From: Rhizobium leguminosarum
GTDB lineage: Bacteria; Pseudomonadota; Alphaproteobacteria; Rhizobiales; Rhizobiaceae
Direction: 5' to 3'
Length of the DNA: 64,000 nt
Assembly (NCBI RefSeq): GCF_002953715.1
Contig: NZ_CP025012.1
Span: 310,001 to 374,000 of the forward strand
In this document: positions 53,514 through 61,935 of the stretch, one piece after another
Layout of the letters: the number at the start of each line of letters is the position of its first letter
Position numbering within the stretch: the first letter of the stretch is position 1
The notes under the pieces: generated by a model
Database searches by the model: none
Told to the model about the DNA's origin: nothing
The model's input: the letters and a program-made list of their open reading frames with translations, nothing else
Made by a program: the position numbers and the translations under genes

Positions 53514-53958
53514 AACCCAACTCCGTGAAGGAAATGTTCTGGCGTCGACCGCCGAGGCACGGACAGGCCGTCCTCCGCAAAACGAGCGGATCGGTCCGAT
53601 GGTGCTATCCCGGCGCCTGCCACCTTGGCATTCGAAGCTTGCTTGAAACCGGTGCGCTTGATGAACCTCTGTTTTCGCGGGGAAACGCCGACTTTTGCCT
53701 AGGAAAAACGCTTGGTTTTCAAGGGAATTAGAATGCAAAGGAATATATTCAGCAAGCATTAACTATGCCCTGCGAGGAGCCGGCTGGGGCCCTGTATTTT
53801 TAAGGAGTTGGCAAGCATTGGCTGCGAGATTGCCCTGGACATGACGGGTTTGGGCCAAACAAAAAAGGCGCCGAGTAGCATGAAGCTGGTCCGTCATCGC
53901 CGGTACTATAGTCCGGTATGTCCTCCTTTTTGTATCTAGTTTTCCAGGGGACAGACTT
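53514..53958. promoter_or_regulatory. Divergent control region glycosyltransferase / flaA
   Basis: 445 bp without a convincing gene. It holds the flaA leader (see 53878-53958) and, upstream, AT-rich stretches (ATATATTCAGC near 53741, GTATTTTTAAGG near 53792). A 32-codon frame from the ATG at 53841 overlaps the leader. No GTTAACC pair like that of flaB and flaC is present. Confidence 0.5.
53878..53958 (+). promoter_or_regulatory. flaA leader with ribosome-site-pairing segment
   Basis: Opens GCATGAAGCTGGTC, then CCGG(9 nt)CCGG, then TGTCCTCC at 53919-53926, which can pair with GGGGACA at 53947-53953 (7 pairs, one G-U). The GGGG is the ribosome site of flaA. Same layout as in the flaB and flaC leaders. 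Confidence 0.6.
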
Positions 53959-54864
53959 ATGACAAGCATTAACACGAATACTTCCGCGCAGGCCGCTCTC
54001 CAGACGCTGCGCAGCGTCAACCAGAACCTCAACAGCACGCAGAACCACGTTTCGTCGGGTTACCGCGTTGAAAAGGCTTCTGACAACGCTGCTTACTGGT
54101 CGATCGCAACGACCATGCGCTCGGACAACAAGGCACTTTCCGCCGTTTCCGACGCTCTCGGCATGGGTGCTGCCAAGGTCGACACCGCCTACACGGCCAT
54201 GGACAGCGCCATCGACGTCGTCGGCGACATCAAGGCGAAGCTCGTTGCCGCCACTGAAAACGGCGTCGACAAGGCCAAGGTCCAGGAAGAAATCAGCCAG
54301 CTGCAGGAGCAATTGAAGAGCATCGCTCAGTCGGCTTCCTTCAACGGCGAAAACTGGGTTGCCGGCGCTGACGGTACCAAGAGCGTCGTTTCCTCGTTCG
54401 TCCGCGACGGCTCCAACGCCGTTTCGGTTACCACGACCGATTATGTTCTCGACGACGGCTCCGCGGGCAACGTTCTGTTCGGCATGAGCGGCGGCTCGGT
54501 CGAAACCTCCACGGGTATCCTCGGCACTTCGAGTGGCGCGACCGGCTCGATCTATGCGATGGACATCACCAACTTCACCGCCGGCCAGATCCAGTCGGCT
54601 CTGACCAACGTTGAAGCGGCTCTGAAGTCCATGACCAGCGCCGGCGCCGCTCTCGGTTCGCTCTCCAAGCGCATCGACAACCAGGACGATTTCGTCAACG
54701 CTCTCAGCGACTCGATCGACTCCGGCATCGGCCGCCTCGTTGACGCCAACATGGAAGAAGAGTCCTCCAAGCTCAGCGCCCTGCAGACCCAGCAGCAGCT
54801 GGCGATCCAGTCGCTGTCGATCGCGAATTCCTCTTCGCAGAACATCCTGTCGCTCTTCCGCTAA
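53959..54864 (+). CDS. flaA: Flagellin FlaA
   Basis: A 301-aa flagellin. D0/D1 N-terminal region SVNQNLNSTQNHVSSGYRVE and the conserved block AAYWSIATTMRSDNK, a short variable middle (~165-225) and a C-terminal D0 end QQQLAIQSLSIANSSSQN. Rhizobial flagellins lack a large outer domain. It is the first of four tandem flagellin genes. AGGGGAC is the ribosome site, 5-8 bases before the ATG. Confidence 0.95.
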   Translation: MTSINTNTSAQAALQTLRSVNQNLNSTQNHVSSGYRVEKASDNAAYWSIATTMRSDNKALSAVSDALGMGAAKVDTAYTAMDSAIDVVGDIKAKLVAATENGVDKAKVQEEISQLQEQLKSIAQSASFNGENWVAGADGTKSVVSSFVRDGSNAVSVTTTDYVLDDGSAGNVLFGMSGGSVETSTGILGTSSGATGSIYAMDITNFTAGQIQSALTNVEAALKSMTSAGAALGSLSKRIDNQDDFVNALSDSIDSGIGRLVDANMEEESSKLSALQTQQQLAIQSLSIANSSSQNILSLFR

Positions 54865-54889
54865 GACCGGTCGGTACAAGGTTTCCAGG

Positions 54890-54926
54890 TTTCGCGGCCG
54901 GGTCATTCCCGGCCGCGAAATGTTTT
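54890..54926 (+). terminator. Terminator after flaA
   Basis: TTTCGCGGCCGGG, loop TCATT, CCCGGCCGCGAAA: a perfect 13-bp stem (54890-54920), followed by TGTTTT. Confidence 0.85.
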
Positions 54927-55031
54927 AACATAAGGTTAACGAAAACCTTCCTAAGTATCAGATATTTTTACGCTATTTCCATTTTGAATTTAGCTTTCCT
55001 TAACCATCTTCGTGTTTTCTAGGCCCATCGA

Positions 55032-55075
55032 AACGGCGAGTTAACCTTAACGGATTGGTTAACAGGCATGATGCT
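55032..55075 (+). promoter_or_regulatory. Conserved upstream element of flaB
   Basis: AAACGGCGAGTTAACC then GGATTGGTTAACAGGCATGA. GTTAACC boxes at 55040-55046 and GGTTAAC at 55057-55063 recur in front of flaC, directly upstream of the shared leader. A promoter or activator site (Rem is the rhizobial late-flagellar activator) is likely. Confidence 0.5.
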
Positions 55076-55147
55076 GATCGCTGTGGGCCGGACCCAAAAT
55101 CCGGAATGTCCCTTCTTAAAAATCTGCCAACAAGGGGCAAGCAAACT
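55068..55147 (+). promoter_or_regulatory. flaB leader with ribosome-site-pairing segment
   Basis: GCATGATGCTG opening, then CCGGA / TCCGG hairpin, then TGTCCCTT (55107-55114), fully complementary with one G-U pair to AAGGGGCA (55132-55139), the flaB ribosome site. A 27-codon frame from 55068 runs through it and its stop overlaps the flaB start codon (ATGA). Confidence 0.65.
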
Positions 55148-56056
55148 ATGACGAGCATCAACACCAATAACGCTGCAATGGCAGCCCTCCAGACTCTCCG
55201 TGGCATCAACCAGGGTCTCCAGGAAACCCAGGCTCACGTTTCGTCCGGCTATCGCGTCGGCAAGGCTTCCGACAACGCTGCTTACTGGTCGATCGCAACG
55301 ACCATGCGTTCGGACAACAAGGCACTTTCCGCCGTTTCCGACGCTCTCGGCCTCGGCGCCGCCAAGGTTGACACCGCTTACTCCGCCATGGACAGCGCCA
55401 TCGACGTCGTCGGTGATATCAAGGCCAAGCTGGTTGCCGCCACTGAAAACGGCGTCGATAAGGCCAAGGTCCAGGAAGAAATCAGCCAGCTGCAGCAGCA
55501 GCTGATGAGCATCGCTCAGTCGGCTTCCTTCTCCGGTGAAAACTGGGTTGCCGGCGCTGACGGCACCAAGAACGTTGTTGCCTCGTTCGTCCGCGACGGC
55601 TCCAACGCCGTTTCGGTCGTGATGACCGACTATATTCTCGACGACAGCTCCACGGGCAACGTTCTGTTCGGCATGAGCGGCGGCTCGGTCGAAACCTCCA
55701 CGGGCATCCTCGGCAGTTCGAATGGTGCGACCGGTTCTGTCTACGCAATGGACATCACCAACTTCACCCTCGGCGAAATCCAGTCGGCTCTGACCAACGT
55801 TGAAGCGGCTCTGAAGTCCATGACCAGCGCCGGCGCTCAGCTCGGTTCGATCTCCAAGCGCATCGAGCTGCAGGAGAATTTCGTGTCCGCTCTCAGCGAC
55901 TCGATCGACTCCGGTGTTGGCCGTCTCGTGGATGCCAACATGGAAGAAGAGTCCTCCAAGCTCAGCGCCCTGCAGACCCAGCAGCAGCTGGCGGTCCAGT
56001 CGCTGTCGATTGCGAACTCCTCTTCGCAGACCATCCTCACGCTGTTCCGCGGCTAA
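55148..56056 (+). CDS. flaB: Flagellin FlaB
   Basis: A 302-aa flagellin very close to FlaA at DNA level in the first 300 bp. N-terminal SSGYRVGKASDNAAYWSIAT, then DNKALSAVSDALGLG; C-terminal QQQLAVQSLSIANSSSQTIL. The ATG at 55148 follows AAGGGG ten bases upstream; longer in-frame starts are part of the leader. Ends in two terminator hairpins. Confidence 0.95.
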   Translation: MTSINTNNAAMAALQTLRGINQGLQETQAHVSSGYRVGKASDNAAYWSIATTMRSDNKALSAVSDALGLGAAKVDTAYSAMDSAIDVVGDIKAKLVAATENGVDKAKVQEEISQLQQQLMSIAQSASFSGENWVAGADGTKNVVASFVRDGSNAVSVVMTDYILDDSSTGNVLFGMSGGSVETSTGILGSSNGATGSVYAMDITNFTLGEIQSALTNVEAALKSMTSAGAQLGSISKRIELQENFVSALSDSIDSGVGRLVDANMEEESSKLSALQTQQQLAVQSLSIANSSSQTILTLFRG

Positions 56057-56074
56057 TAGCCCTCGGAAATATCG

Positions 56075-56137
56075 GCCCGCCGGTCTCCGGCGGGCATCTC
56101 GGAATCGAGCCGCGCTTCGATGGAGCGCGGCTTTTTT
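56075..56137 (+). terminator. Double terminator after flaB
   Basis: GCCCGCCGG, TCT, CCGGCGGGC (56075-56095), then AGCCGCGCT / AGCGCGGCT (56108-56132) followed by a six-T run. Confidence 0.85.
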
Positions 56138-56186
56138 ATTTCCGTTAACGGTTGATTAACCATAATGCTGTCTTCTGCGGTCAACG

Positions 56187-56230
56187 AGACGGCGGGTTAA
56201 CCAAATTTAAGAACCGGTTAACAGGCATGA
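56187..56230 (+). promoter_or_regulatory. Conserved upstream element of flaC
   Basis: GAGACGGCGGGTTAACC (GGTTAACC at 56195-56202) and CCGGTTAACAGGCATGA (GGTTAAC at 56216-56222), matching the element before flaB. A likely promoter or activator site. Confidence 0.5.
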
Positions 56231-56302
56231 GGCTGGTCCCCGTTCCCGGTAGCTTTCCGGAATGTCCCTTTTTTCCATCTGCCAACAAGGGGCAATCATT
56301 TC
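56226..56302 (+). promoter_or_regulatory. flaC leader with ribosome-site-pairing segment
   Basis: CATGAGGCTGGTCCC opening, CCGG-TAGCTTT-CCGG hairpin, TGTCCCTT (56263-56270) complementary to AAGGGGCA (56287-56294), which includes the ribosome site. CTGCCAACAAGGGGCAA is identical to flaB. Confidence 0.65.
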
Positions 56303-57214
56303 ATGACCAGCATTTTGACAAACGTCGCGGCGATGGCCGCTCTTCAGACACTCCGCGGAATCAACGACAGCCTTGAGACGACGCAGAACCACGTATCGTC
56401 GGGTTACCGCGTCGAAAAGGCAGCCGATAACGCCGCCTATTGGTCGATCGCAACGACCATGCGTTCGGACAACAAGGCACTTTCCGCCGTTTCCGACGCT
56501 CTCGGCCTCGGCGCCGCCAAGGTCGACACCGCTTACTCTGCCATGGACAGCGCCATCGACATCATCAGCGAAATCAAGGCGAAGATCGTTGCCGCGACCG
56601 AAAAGGGCGTCGACAAGACCAAGATTCAGGAAGAAATCGGCCAGCTGCAGCAGCAGCTCCTGAGCATCGCGCAATCGGCTTCCTTCTCCGGTGAAAACTG
56701 GGTTGCCGGCGCTGACGGCACCAAGAGCGTCGTTTCCACCTTCGTCCGCGACGGTAACGGCAACGTCTCGGTCAAGACAACGGACTACATTCTGAACTCG
56801 GCCTCCACGGGCAACGTCCTCTTCGGCATGACCTCGACTGGCACGATCGAGACGAGCTCCGGCATTCTCGGCACATCATCCGGTACGATCGGCTCGATCT
56901 ACTCGATGGATATCAGCACGTTCGGCTCACCTGAGATCGCCATGGCCCTGACGTCAATCGAGGCCGGCCTGGATGCGATGACCAAGGCTGCATCGCAGCT
57001 CGGCTCGATTTCCACGCGCATCGATCTGCAGGAAAACTTCGTCAGCGCGCTCAGCGACTCGATCGACTCGGGCGTCGGCCGCCTCGTCGATGCCGACATG
57101 GAAGAGGAATCGAGCAAGCTGACGGCGCTGCAAACGCAGCAGCAGCTGGCCATCCAGTCGCTGTCGATCGCCAACTCCAGCGCTCAGAACATCCTCACGC
57201 TGTTCCGCAGCTAA
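56303..57214 (+). CDS. flaC: Flagellin FlaC
   Basis: A 303-aa flagellin. Its first half shares long identical DNA runs with flaA and flaB; the middle (VKTTDYILNSASTGNVLFGM) and D1 C-terminal region differ more. C-terminal end QQQLAIQSLSIANSSAQNIL. Ribosome site AAGGGG nine bases before the ATG at 56303. Confidence 0.94.
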   Translation: MTSILTNVAAMAALQTLRGINDSLETTQNHVSSGYRVEKAADNAAYWSIATTMRSDNKALSAVSDALGLGAAKVDTAYSAMDSAIDIISEIKAKIVAATEKGVDKTKIQEEIGQLQQQLLSIAQSASFSGENWVAGADGTKSVVSTFVRDGNGNVSVKTTDYILNSASTGNVLFGMTSTGTIETSSGILGTSSGTIGSIYSMDISTFGSPEIAMALTSIEAGLDAMTKAASQLGSISTRIDLQENFVSALSDSIDSGVGRLVDADMEEESSKLTALQTQQQLAIQSLSIANSSAQNILTLFRS

Positions 57215-57278
57215 ATCTGGCGCTGAAGCTGGACCGAATCTTGCGCCATCGTCTGGCAGCAAACGCAAAGCCTCCCGG

Positions 57279-57310
57279 ACCGCGCCCGAAATGGCGCGGT
57301 TCTTTCTTTT
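57279..57310 (+). terminator. Terminator after flaC
   Basis: ACCGCGCC / GGCGCGGT stem, loop CGAAAT, then TCTTTCTTTT. Confidence 0.8.
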
Positions 57311-57445
57311 ATATCAATGCCTTGGTCGGCATTGCGATCGCCGCGCCAGCCTCAGTGCTGCGCTCTTGCCCAACAGGTTGGTATCGAGTTAACTTCGCCT
57401 CGAGTTGATTTGCTTTTGCGACACGCCGGTAGAAATTCTGCCGGA

Positions 57446-57514
57446 GGCATGACGCCACTTCAGTCGCCGCCGGCAATCCGGCCTGCCCTTTCACCCCGAT
57501 TCCGAGACCTGTCG
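57446..57514 (+). promoter_or_regulatory. Degenerate flagellin leader of flaD
   Basis: GGCATGACGCC, CCGGCAATCCGG, CCTGCCCTTT: aligns with the other three leaders, but the AAGGGG ribosome site is missing and the pairing segment is broken. The ATG inside it is in frame with flaD, so a longer protein start is possible. Confidence 0.5.
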
Positions 57515-58477
57515 ATGACCGTTAAGATTACCAGCGCGGCCGCGGTGAATGCGCTTGCGGTGCTGCGCAGCATCAACAAAGAAGCCAACCAGACCCAACA
57601 GCAGGTGTCCTCGGGATATCGTATCGAGACGGCCGCCGACGATGCGTCCTACTGGTCGGTCGCGACCGTCATGCGTTCGGACAGCACCAATCTCGGAACG
57701 ATCGGAGATGCGCTCGGTCTCGGCGCTGCCAAGGTGGATGCGACCTACACGGCGATGGACTCGGCGATCGATCTCATCGGCCAGATTCGCGCCAAGCTGG
57801 TTTCGGCAAGAGAACCAGGCGCCGACAAGGACAAGATCAACGCCGAGATCAGCGAATACAAGGAACAGTTGCAGACGGTCGTCGAATCGACGTCGTTTGC
57901 GGGTGAAAACTGGCTGTTGAACGGCGATGCCGCGGCGCCGCCGACATGGCAGGTGATCTCTGGTTTCGTGCGCGCTCCGACCGGCGAATATCAGGCTCAG
58001 ACCATCGATTTCCCATCCTCGCAGACCATCCTCATCGACAAGAACAATGCGAGCGGCGGCCTGCTGACCAAGTCGGTCGATGCCAATGCGATCAATAACA
58101 GCGGCGCGACGTCGCGGAACTATTATCTGCTGAACGCCAACTCCACCACGCCGGCGACAGGTACGGAAATTGCGATTGGCAAGAACACGACCGATGCACA
58201 ACTCACCGACATGCTTGACGTCACCGACGCGCTGCTTTCCTCGCTGACGACGTCGGCCGCGTCCATCGGCGTGATGAAGACGCGCATCGACGATCAGATC
58301 GACTATACCGCCGATCTGTCCGATTCGATCGACAAGAGCGTCGGTGCGCTCGTCGATACCGACATGGACGAGGCTTCGATCCGGCAGAAGGCGATCGAAA
58401 CCCAGAAGCAGATGGCCGTCGAAGCGATCTCGATCCTCAACACGGCCGCAAGCAAGATCCTGATCCTGCTGGAATAG
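57515..58477 (+). CDS. flaD: Flagellin FlaD (divergent)
   Basis: A 320-aa flagellin, more diverged than the other three. The D1 block reads AADDASYWSVATVMRSDSTN, and a ~25-residue larger middle has NNASGGLLTKSVDANAINNS. C-terminal end EAISILNTAASKILILLE lacks the usual SIANSSSQNIL pattern. The ribosome site is poor (GAGAC). No clear terminator follows. It may be a minor filament component. Confidence 0.9.
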   Translation: MTVKITSAAAVNALAVLRSINKEANQTQQQVSSGYRIETAADDASYWSVATVMRSDSTNLGTIGDALGLGAAKVDATYTAMDSAIDLIGQIRAKLVSAREPGADKDKINAEISEYKEQLQTVVESTSFAGENWLLNGDAAAPPTWQVISGFVRAPTGEYQAQTIDFPSSQTILIDKNNASGGLLTKSVDANAINNSGATSRNYYLLNANSTTPATGTEIAIGKNTTDAQLTDMLDVTDALLSSLTTSAASIGVMKTRIDDQIDYTADLSDSIDKSVGALVDTDMDEASIRQKAIETQKQMAVEAISILNTAASKILILLE

Positions 58478-58680
58478 GGGCGGGCGCGATCACGGGTGGC
58501 GGCGGCGCCATTCATCCTCGCGCAAGTTTGACTTCCTAGTTTCCGGCATGAAGGCATCGTCCGAATCCGTGCCGGCGCAAGGTCAGGCCCTTGCCCGTTT
58601 CGAAGGGGATGCCGGCGCACAACGTCACTTTGAGCGGGGGCGGGCATGCTGCATGCCTCCCGAATGCTGGATGGTTTTTT

Positions 58681-59310
58681 ATGAGCATTGCGCTTTCCCG
58701 GTATTTGAAGGATTTCGGTGAACCGGAATCGTCAGCGCCGATCCTCGACATGGATGATTTCGGCGGCGACGCTTTCCCCGAAATGCCGAGCGAACCGGCG
58801 ATCGATATCGAGGCGGAGCGCCGCGAAGCCTATGCGGAAGGTCATGCCGCAGCGACCGCGGAATTGACTGACAAATACGAACTCGAGGCGCGGACGCTGG
58901 CGGAGGTCCATGCGCGTGAACTCGAGGAACTGAAGCTGCGTTACGAAGTCGAGGCGGCGGCGGTCATTGCATCCCGCATCCGCGATATTGCCGAAGAGGT
59001 CGCTCAGCTGGTCAGCGCCGGCGCTGCCGTCGCCATCGCGCCTGTAATGACCGAAGCGCTTGCCGCCAAGGCTGCCGAAAGCCTCGCCGCCCTGCTGCGC
59101 GACGCGATCCTCGAAGGCGCGGCCGGAGCGGTCGTCGTCAGGGGGCCGACCCGGCTTTTCGATATATTGAAGGCCGAGCTCGGCGAACATGCCGGGGCGG
59201 TTCGCCACATTGAGACCGACGATATCGATCTTGCCGTCGAAATCGGTGATTCCGTCATCGTCACCCGTATGTCCGCCTGGGCAGCCAGCTTGAAGAAAGT
59301 TCTCGAATGA
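58681..59310 (+). CDS. fliH: FliH-like flagellar export ATPase regulator
   Basis: A 209-aa protein. A glutamate/alanine-rich coil (~50-125: [20 protein letters not shown]) leads to a small globular end with [20 protein letters not shown] and [20 protein letters not shown], matching the layout of FliH/YscL: a long coil with an ATPase-binding C-terminal domain. Its place before motB and the presence of fliI without another fliH in this window support the call. Homology is weak by eye, so it is tentative. Confidence 0.65.
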   Translation: MSIALSRYLKDFGEPESSAPILDMDDFGGDAFPEMPSEPAIDIEAERREAYAEGHAAATAELTDKYELEARTLAEVHARELEELKLRYEVEAAAVIASRIRDIAEEVAQLVSAGAAVAIAPVMTEALAAKAAESLAALLRDAILEGAAGAVVVRGPTRLFDILKAELGEHAGAVRHIETDDIDLAVEIGDSVIVTRMSAWAASLKKVLE

Positions 59311-60635
59311 GCGAAGGCGAAAACCACCACCACGGCAAGAACGAGATCATCATCGTCAAGAGGCATGGCGGCGGTGATCACGATGGCGCCCATGGCGGTG
59401 CGTGGAAAATTGCCTATGCCGACTTCATGACGGCGATGATGGCGTTCTTCCTGGTCATGTGGCTGGTCAATGCCGCCAACGAGGAGACCAAGGCCTCGGT
59501 CGCGACCTATTTCAATCCGATCAAACTCTCCGACGAAAAGCCGACAGAGAAGGGCCTGAAGAAGCCCGTCGACAACGCCGAGGGCGAGGAGAAGCAGGAG
59601 AAGTCGAAACAGAAGGAAGAAGATCCGAACGACGGCAAGGCTGCAGCCGATGGTGACGACCAGACATCGACATCAGGCGACCAAACCAATTATTCCGAGG
59701 CCGATTTCTTCGAAAATCCGTATTCGGTTCTGGCCGAAATCGCGCAGGAAGTCGGCCAGCAGGCCAATGTCAGCGCCAAGGGCGACGGCGGTGCCGCCGA
59801 TTCCGGCCCCGCCACCGGCGCCGATGGCGGCGAGGCCTATCGTGATCCCTTCGATCCGGATTTTTGGACGAAACAGGTCGAGGTCACGACGGCCGGCAAG
59901 ACGCTGCCGCCCGGCAAGAGCGACCAGCAGGCGGCCGAGAGCGAGACAACCGAGATCGCCAAGGTCGAGGATATGAAGCCTATACCGCTGACCACCGATC
60001 AGAAGGCCGCCAAGGAAACCAAAGAAACTAAGGAAACCAAGGGCGCGGTCGAAGCCAAGGACGGCAAGGCGCCGGCCGGCAAGTCGCCTGAGGACAAGAA
60101 GGCCGAAGCTCAGAAAGACGCCGATCATCAAAAGGATGCGGACAAGAGCGCCGCCGAGACCGAGCAGCAGCAGAAGGAAGCAGAGCAACTGCAGGCACAG
60201 ATCGCCCAGCAGATCGGCGGCGTTGCCGGCAAGCTCGCCGAAGGTCTGACCGTGACGGCGTCCGAGGGCGGATTGCTGGTCAGCATCTCCGACCAGACCG
60301 ACGATTCGATGTTCAATATCGGTTCTGCGGTTCCGCGCCAGGAGATGGTGCTCGCCATGGAAAAAATCGGGGCGATCCTGAAGGAGAGGGGTGGTGCGGT
60401 CGCCATCCGCGGCCACACGGACGGGCGCCAGTATAAGGGCACGCAGAACGAGAACTGGCGGCTTTCGATGGATCGCGCCCAGAGCGCCTACTACATGCTT
60501 GTGCGCGGCGGGCTCGACGAGAAGCGCATCTCGCAGGTCTCTGGCTTCGCCGACCGTCGGCTGAAGCTGCCGTCTGACCCGTTCAACGCGACCAACCGCC
60601 GGATCGAGATTCTGGTGCAGGCGGATCAAGGATAG
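59307..60635 (+). CDS. motB: Flagellar stator protein MotB
   Basis: A 442-aa stator subunit. Cytoplasmic histidine/glycine-rich N-terminus ([18 protein letters not shown]), then a single helix with the proton-binding D39 in [20 protein letters not shown]. The OmpA-like peptidoglycan domain is near 320-435 ([20 protein letters not shown]). A long lysine/alanine/glutamate-rich linker (~75-300) contains [10 protein letters not shown]. The start overlaps the fliH stop. Confidence 0.95.
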   Translation: MSEGENHHHGKNEIIIVKRHGGGDHDGAHGGAWKIAYADFMTAMMAFFLVMWLVNAANEETKASVATYFNPIKLSDEKPTEKGLKKPVDNAEGEEKQEKSKQKEEDPNDGKAAADGDDQTSTSGDQTNYSEADFFENPYSVLAEIAQEVGQQANVSAKGDGGAADSGPATGADGGEAYRDPFDPDFWTKQVEVTTAGKTLPPGKSDQQAAESETTEIAKVEDMKPIPLTTDQKAAKETKETKETKGAVEAKDGKAPAGKSPEDKKAEAQKDADHQKDADKSAAETEQQQKEAEQLQAQIAQQIGGVAGKLAEGLTVTASEGGLLVSISDQTDDSMFNIGSAVPRQEMVLAMEKIGAILKERGGAVAIRGHTDGRQYKGTQNENWRLSMDRAQSAYYMLVRGGLDEKRISQVSGFADRRLKLPSDPFNATNRRIEILVQADQG

Positions 60636-60639
60636 TCCA

Positions 60640-61935
60640 ATGGCGCGTCGGCAGCATCGCTACTTCGGATTTGTGGCTCTTGGCCTGGCGATGTTTTCGC
60701 CGGCCGCAGGCAACGCACAGGATCCGGATGATCTCGCGCCGTACAAGATGCTGCGGTCGCTGCAATTCGTGCAGGATTCCGTCGTCAGCGGCGATCATTC
60801 GGCCGGCGAGATGCAGCGCTTCATGCTGGGCACGATCGACGAGCGGTTGCGCACGGTCGATCCTTCGACGTTCGACGACGACCGCAATGTCGACGCAGCG
60901 CTGATCTACGCGATGAGCGGCGGCAATCCCCAGACACTCGAATATCTGATCGCCCACGACGTCAACGGCTATTTCGACAACCGCGTCACGGATGTGCTGC
61001 GCAAATATCTGAGCGGCAAGGGGCTGCTCGTCGCCAAGACGCTGGAGGAAACGGCCAGGGAATATCGCGACAAGAAGATCGGCCCCTATCTTGCGTTGAT
61101 CGGCGGCAACGTGTTGATCGCGACCAAACCGACAGACGCGCTGGATCTCTACGACCAGGCGCGGCTTGCAGCACCCGGTACGATCGTCGAGGAGGCGGCA
61201 TTGCGCCGCTCCGTTGCCATCTGCGTCGACAAGGGAATGCTCGACAAGGGAATGGCCTATTCGCAGCGTTATGTCAGACGCTTCCTGCATTCGCCCTATG
61301 CCAGCCAGTTCGCCGATCTTTTCGTCACGCTCGTCGTCGGCCACGATCACGACGTAAAACCGCAGGACGTCGTCGACATCCTCTCCTTCATGGACGCTCC
61401 GCGCCAGCGCGAGGTCTATCTGCGCATCGCCCGCGCCGCCGCGATATCAGGCAAGCCGGAGCTGGCGCGCATGGCGGTCGGACGTGTGCAGTCGCTTGGC
61501 GCCGGCACCGACAATGCCTTCGGCTCGCTCGCGGATTTCTATGGCGGCATGGCCGGCCTTCCCACAGAGGATATCGACCGGGCGGCGAAGAATGTCAGCG
61601 GCATCGACGGTAACACACTTTCGCCGCGGGATCAGGCACTGCAGGAGGCGGCGCGATCCGTTGCCGAGCAGATCCTGCGTGCTCCCGACCCGGCAAGCCT
61701 GACGCAAGCCTCCAATCCTAACACTGATCATCAAGAAATCACTTCTGAAAAGGCTGTGGCAATAGCCACGCAATCGGGAGCGCCAGGCGCGCTTCCCGAG
61801 CCTGTTCCGGGAGGTGTGGCATCGACTGGCCAGGGCCAGGATACCGACCCCTCATTCAACGCATTTGTGACGACCAATCGATCCAAGCTCGACGAGATCG
61901 ACGGTCTTCTGGCGCAGGAAGGCAACGAACAATGA
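60640..61935 (+). CDS. motC: Periplasmic motility protein MotC
   Basis: A 431-aa exported protein (signal peptide ending SPAAGNAQD). Largely helical. In S. meliloti MotC is a periplasmic protein that assists stator function with MotB and depends on MotE. The C-terminus is acidic. Its stop overlaps the start of fliK by ATGA. Confidence 0.93.
   Translation: MARRQHRYFGFVALGLAMFSPAAGNAQDPDDLAPYKMLRSLQFVQDSVVSGDHSAGEMQRFMLGTIDERLRTVDPSTFDDDRNVDAALIYAMSGGNPQTLEYLIAHDVNGYFDNRVTDVLRKYLSGKGLLVAKTLEETAREYRDKKIGPYLALIGGNVLIATKPTDALDLYDQARLAAPGTIVEEAALRRSVAICVDKGMLDKGMAYSQRYVRRFLHSPYASQFADLFVTLVVGHDHDVKPQDVVDILSFMDAPRQREVYLRIARAAAISGKPELARMAVGRVQSLGAGTDNAFGSLADFYGGMAGLPTEDIDRAAKNVSGIDGNTLSPRDQALQEAARSVAEQILRAPDPASLTQASNPNTDHQEITSEKAVAIATQSGAPGALPEPVPGGVASTGQGQDTDPSFNAFVTTNRSKLDEIDGLLAQEGNEQ

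Noticed and set aside
53841..53940. 32-codon frame in the flaA leader
   Set aside because: Overlaps the leader structure; no ribosome site of its own and not conserved in length with the flaB and flaC frames.
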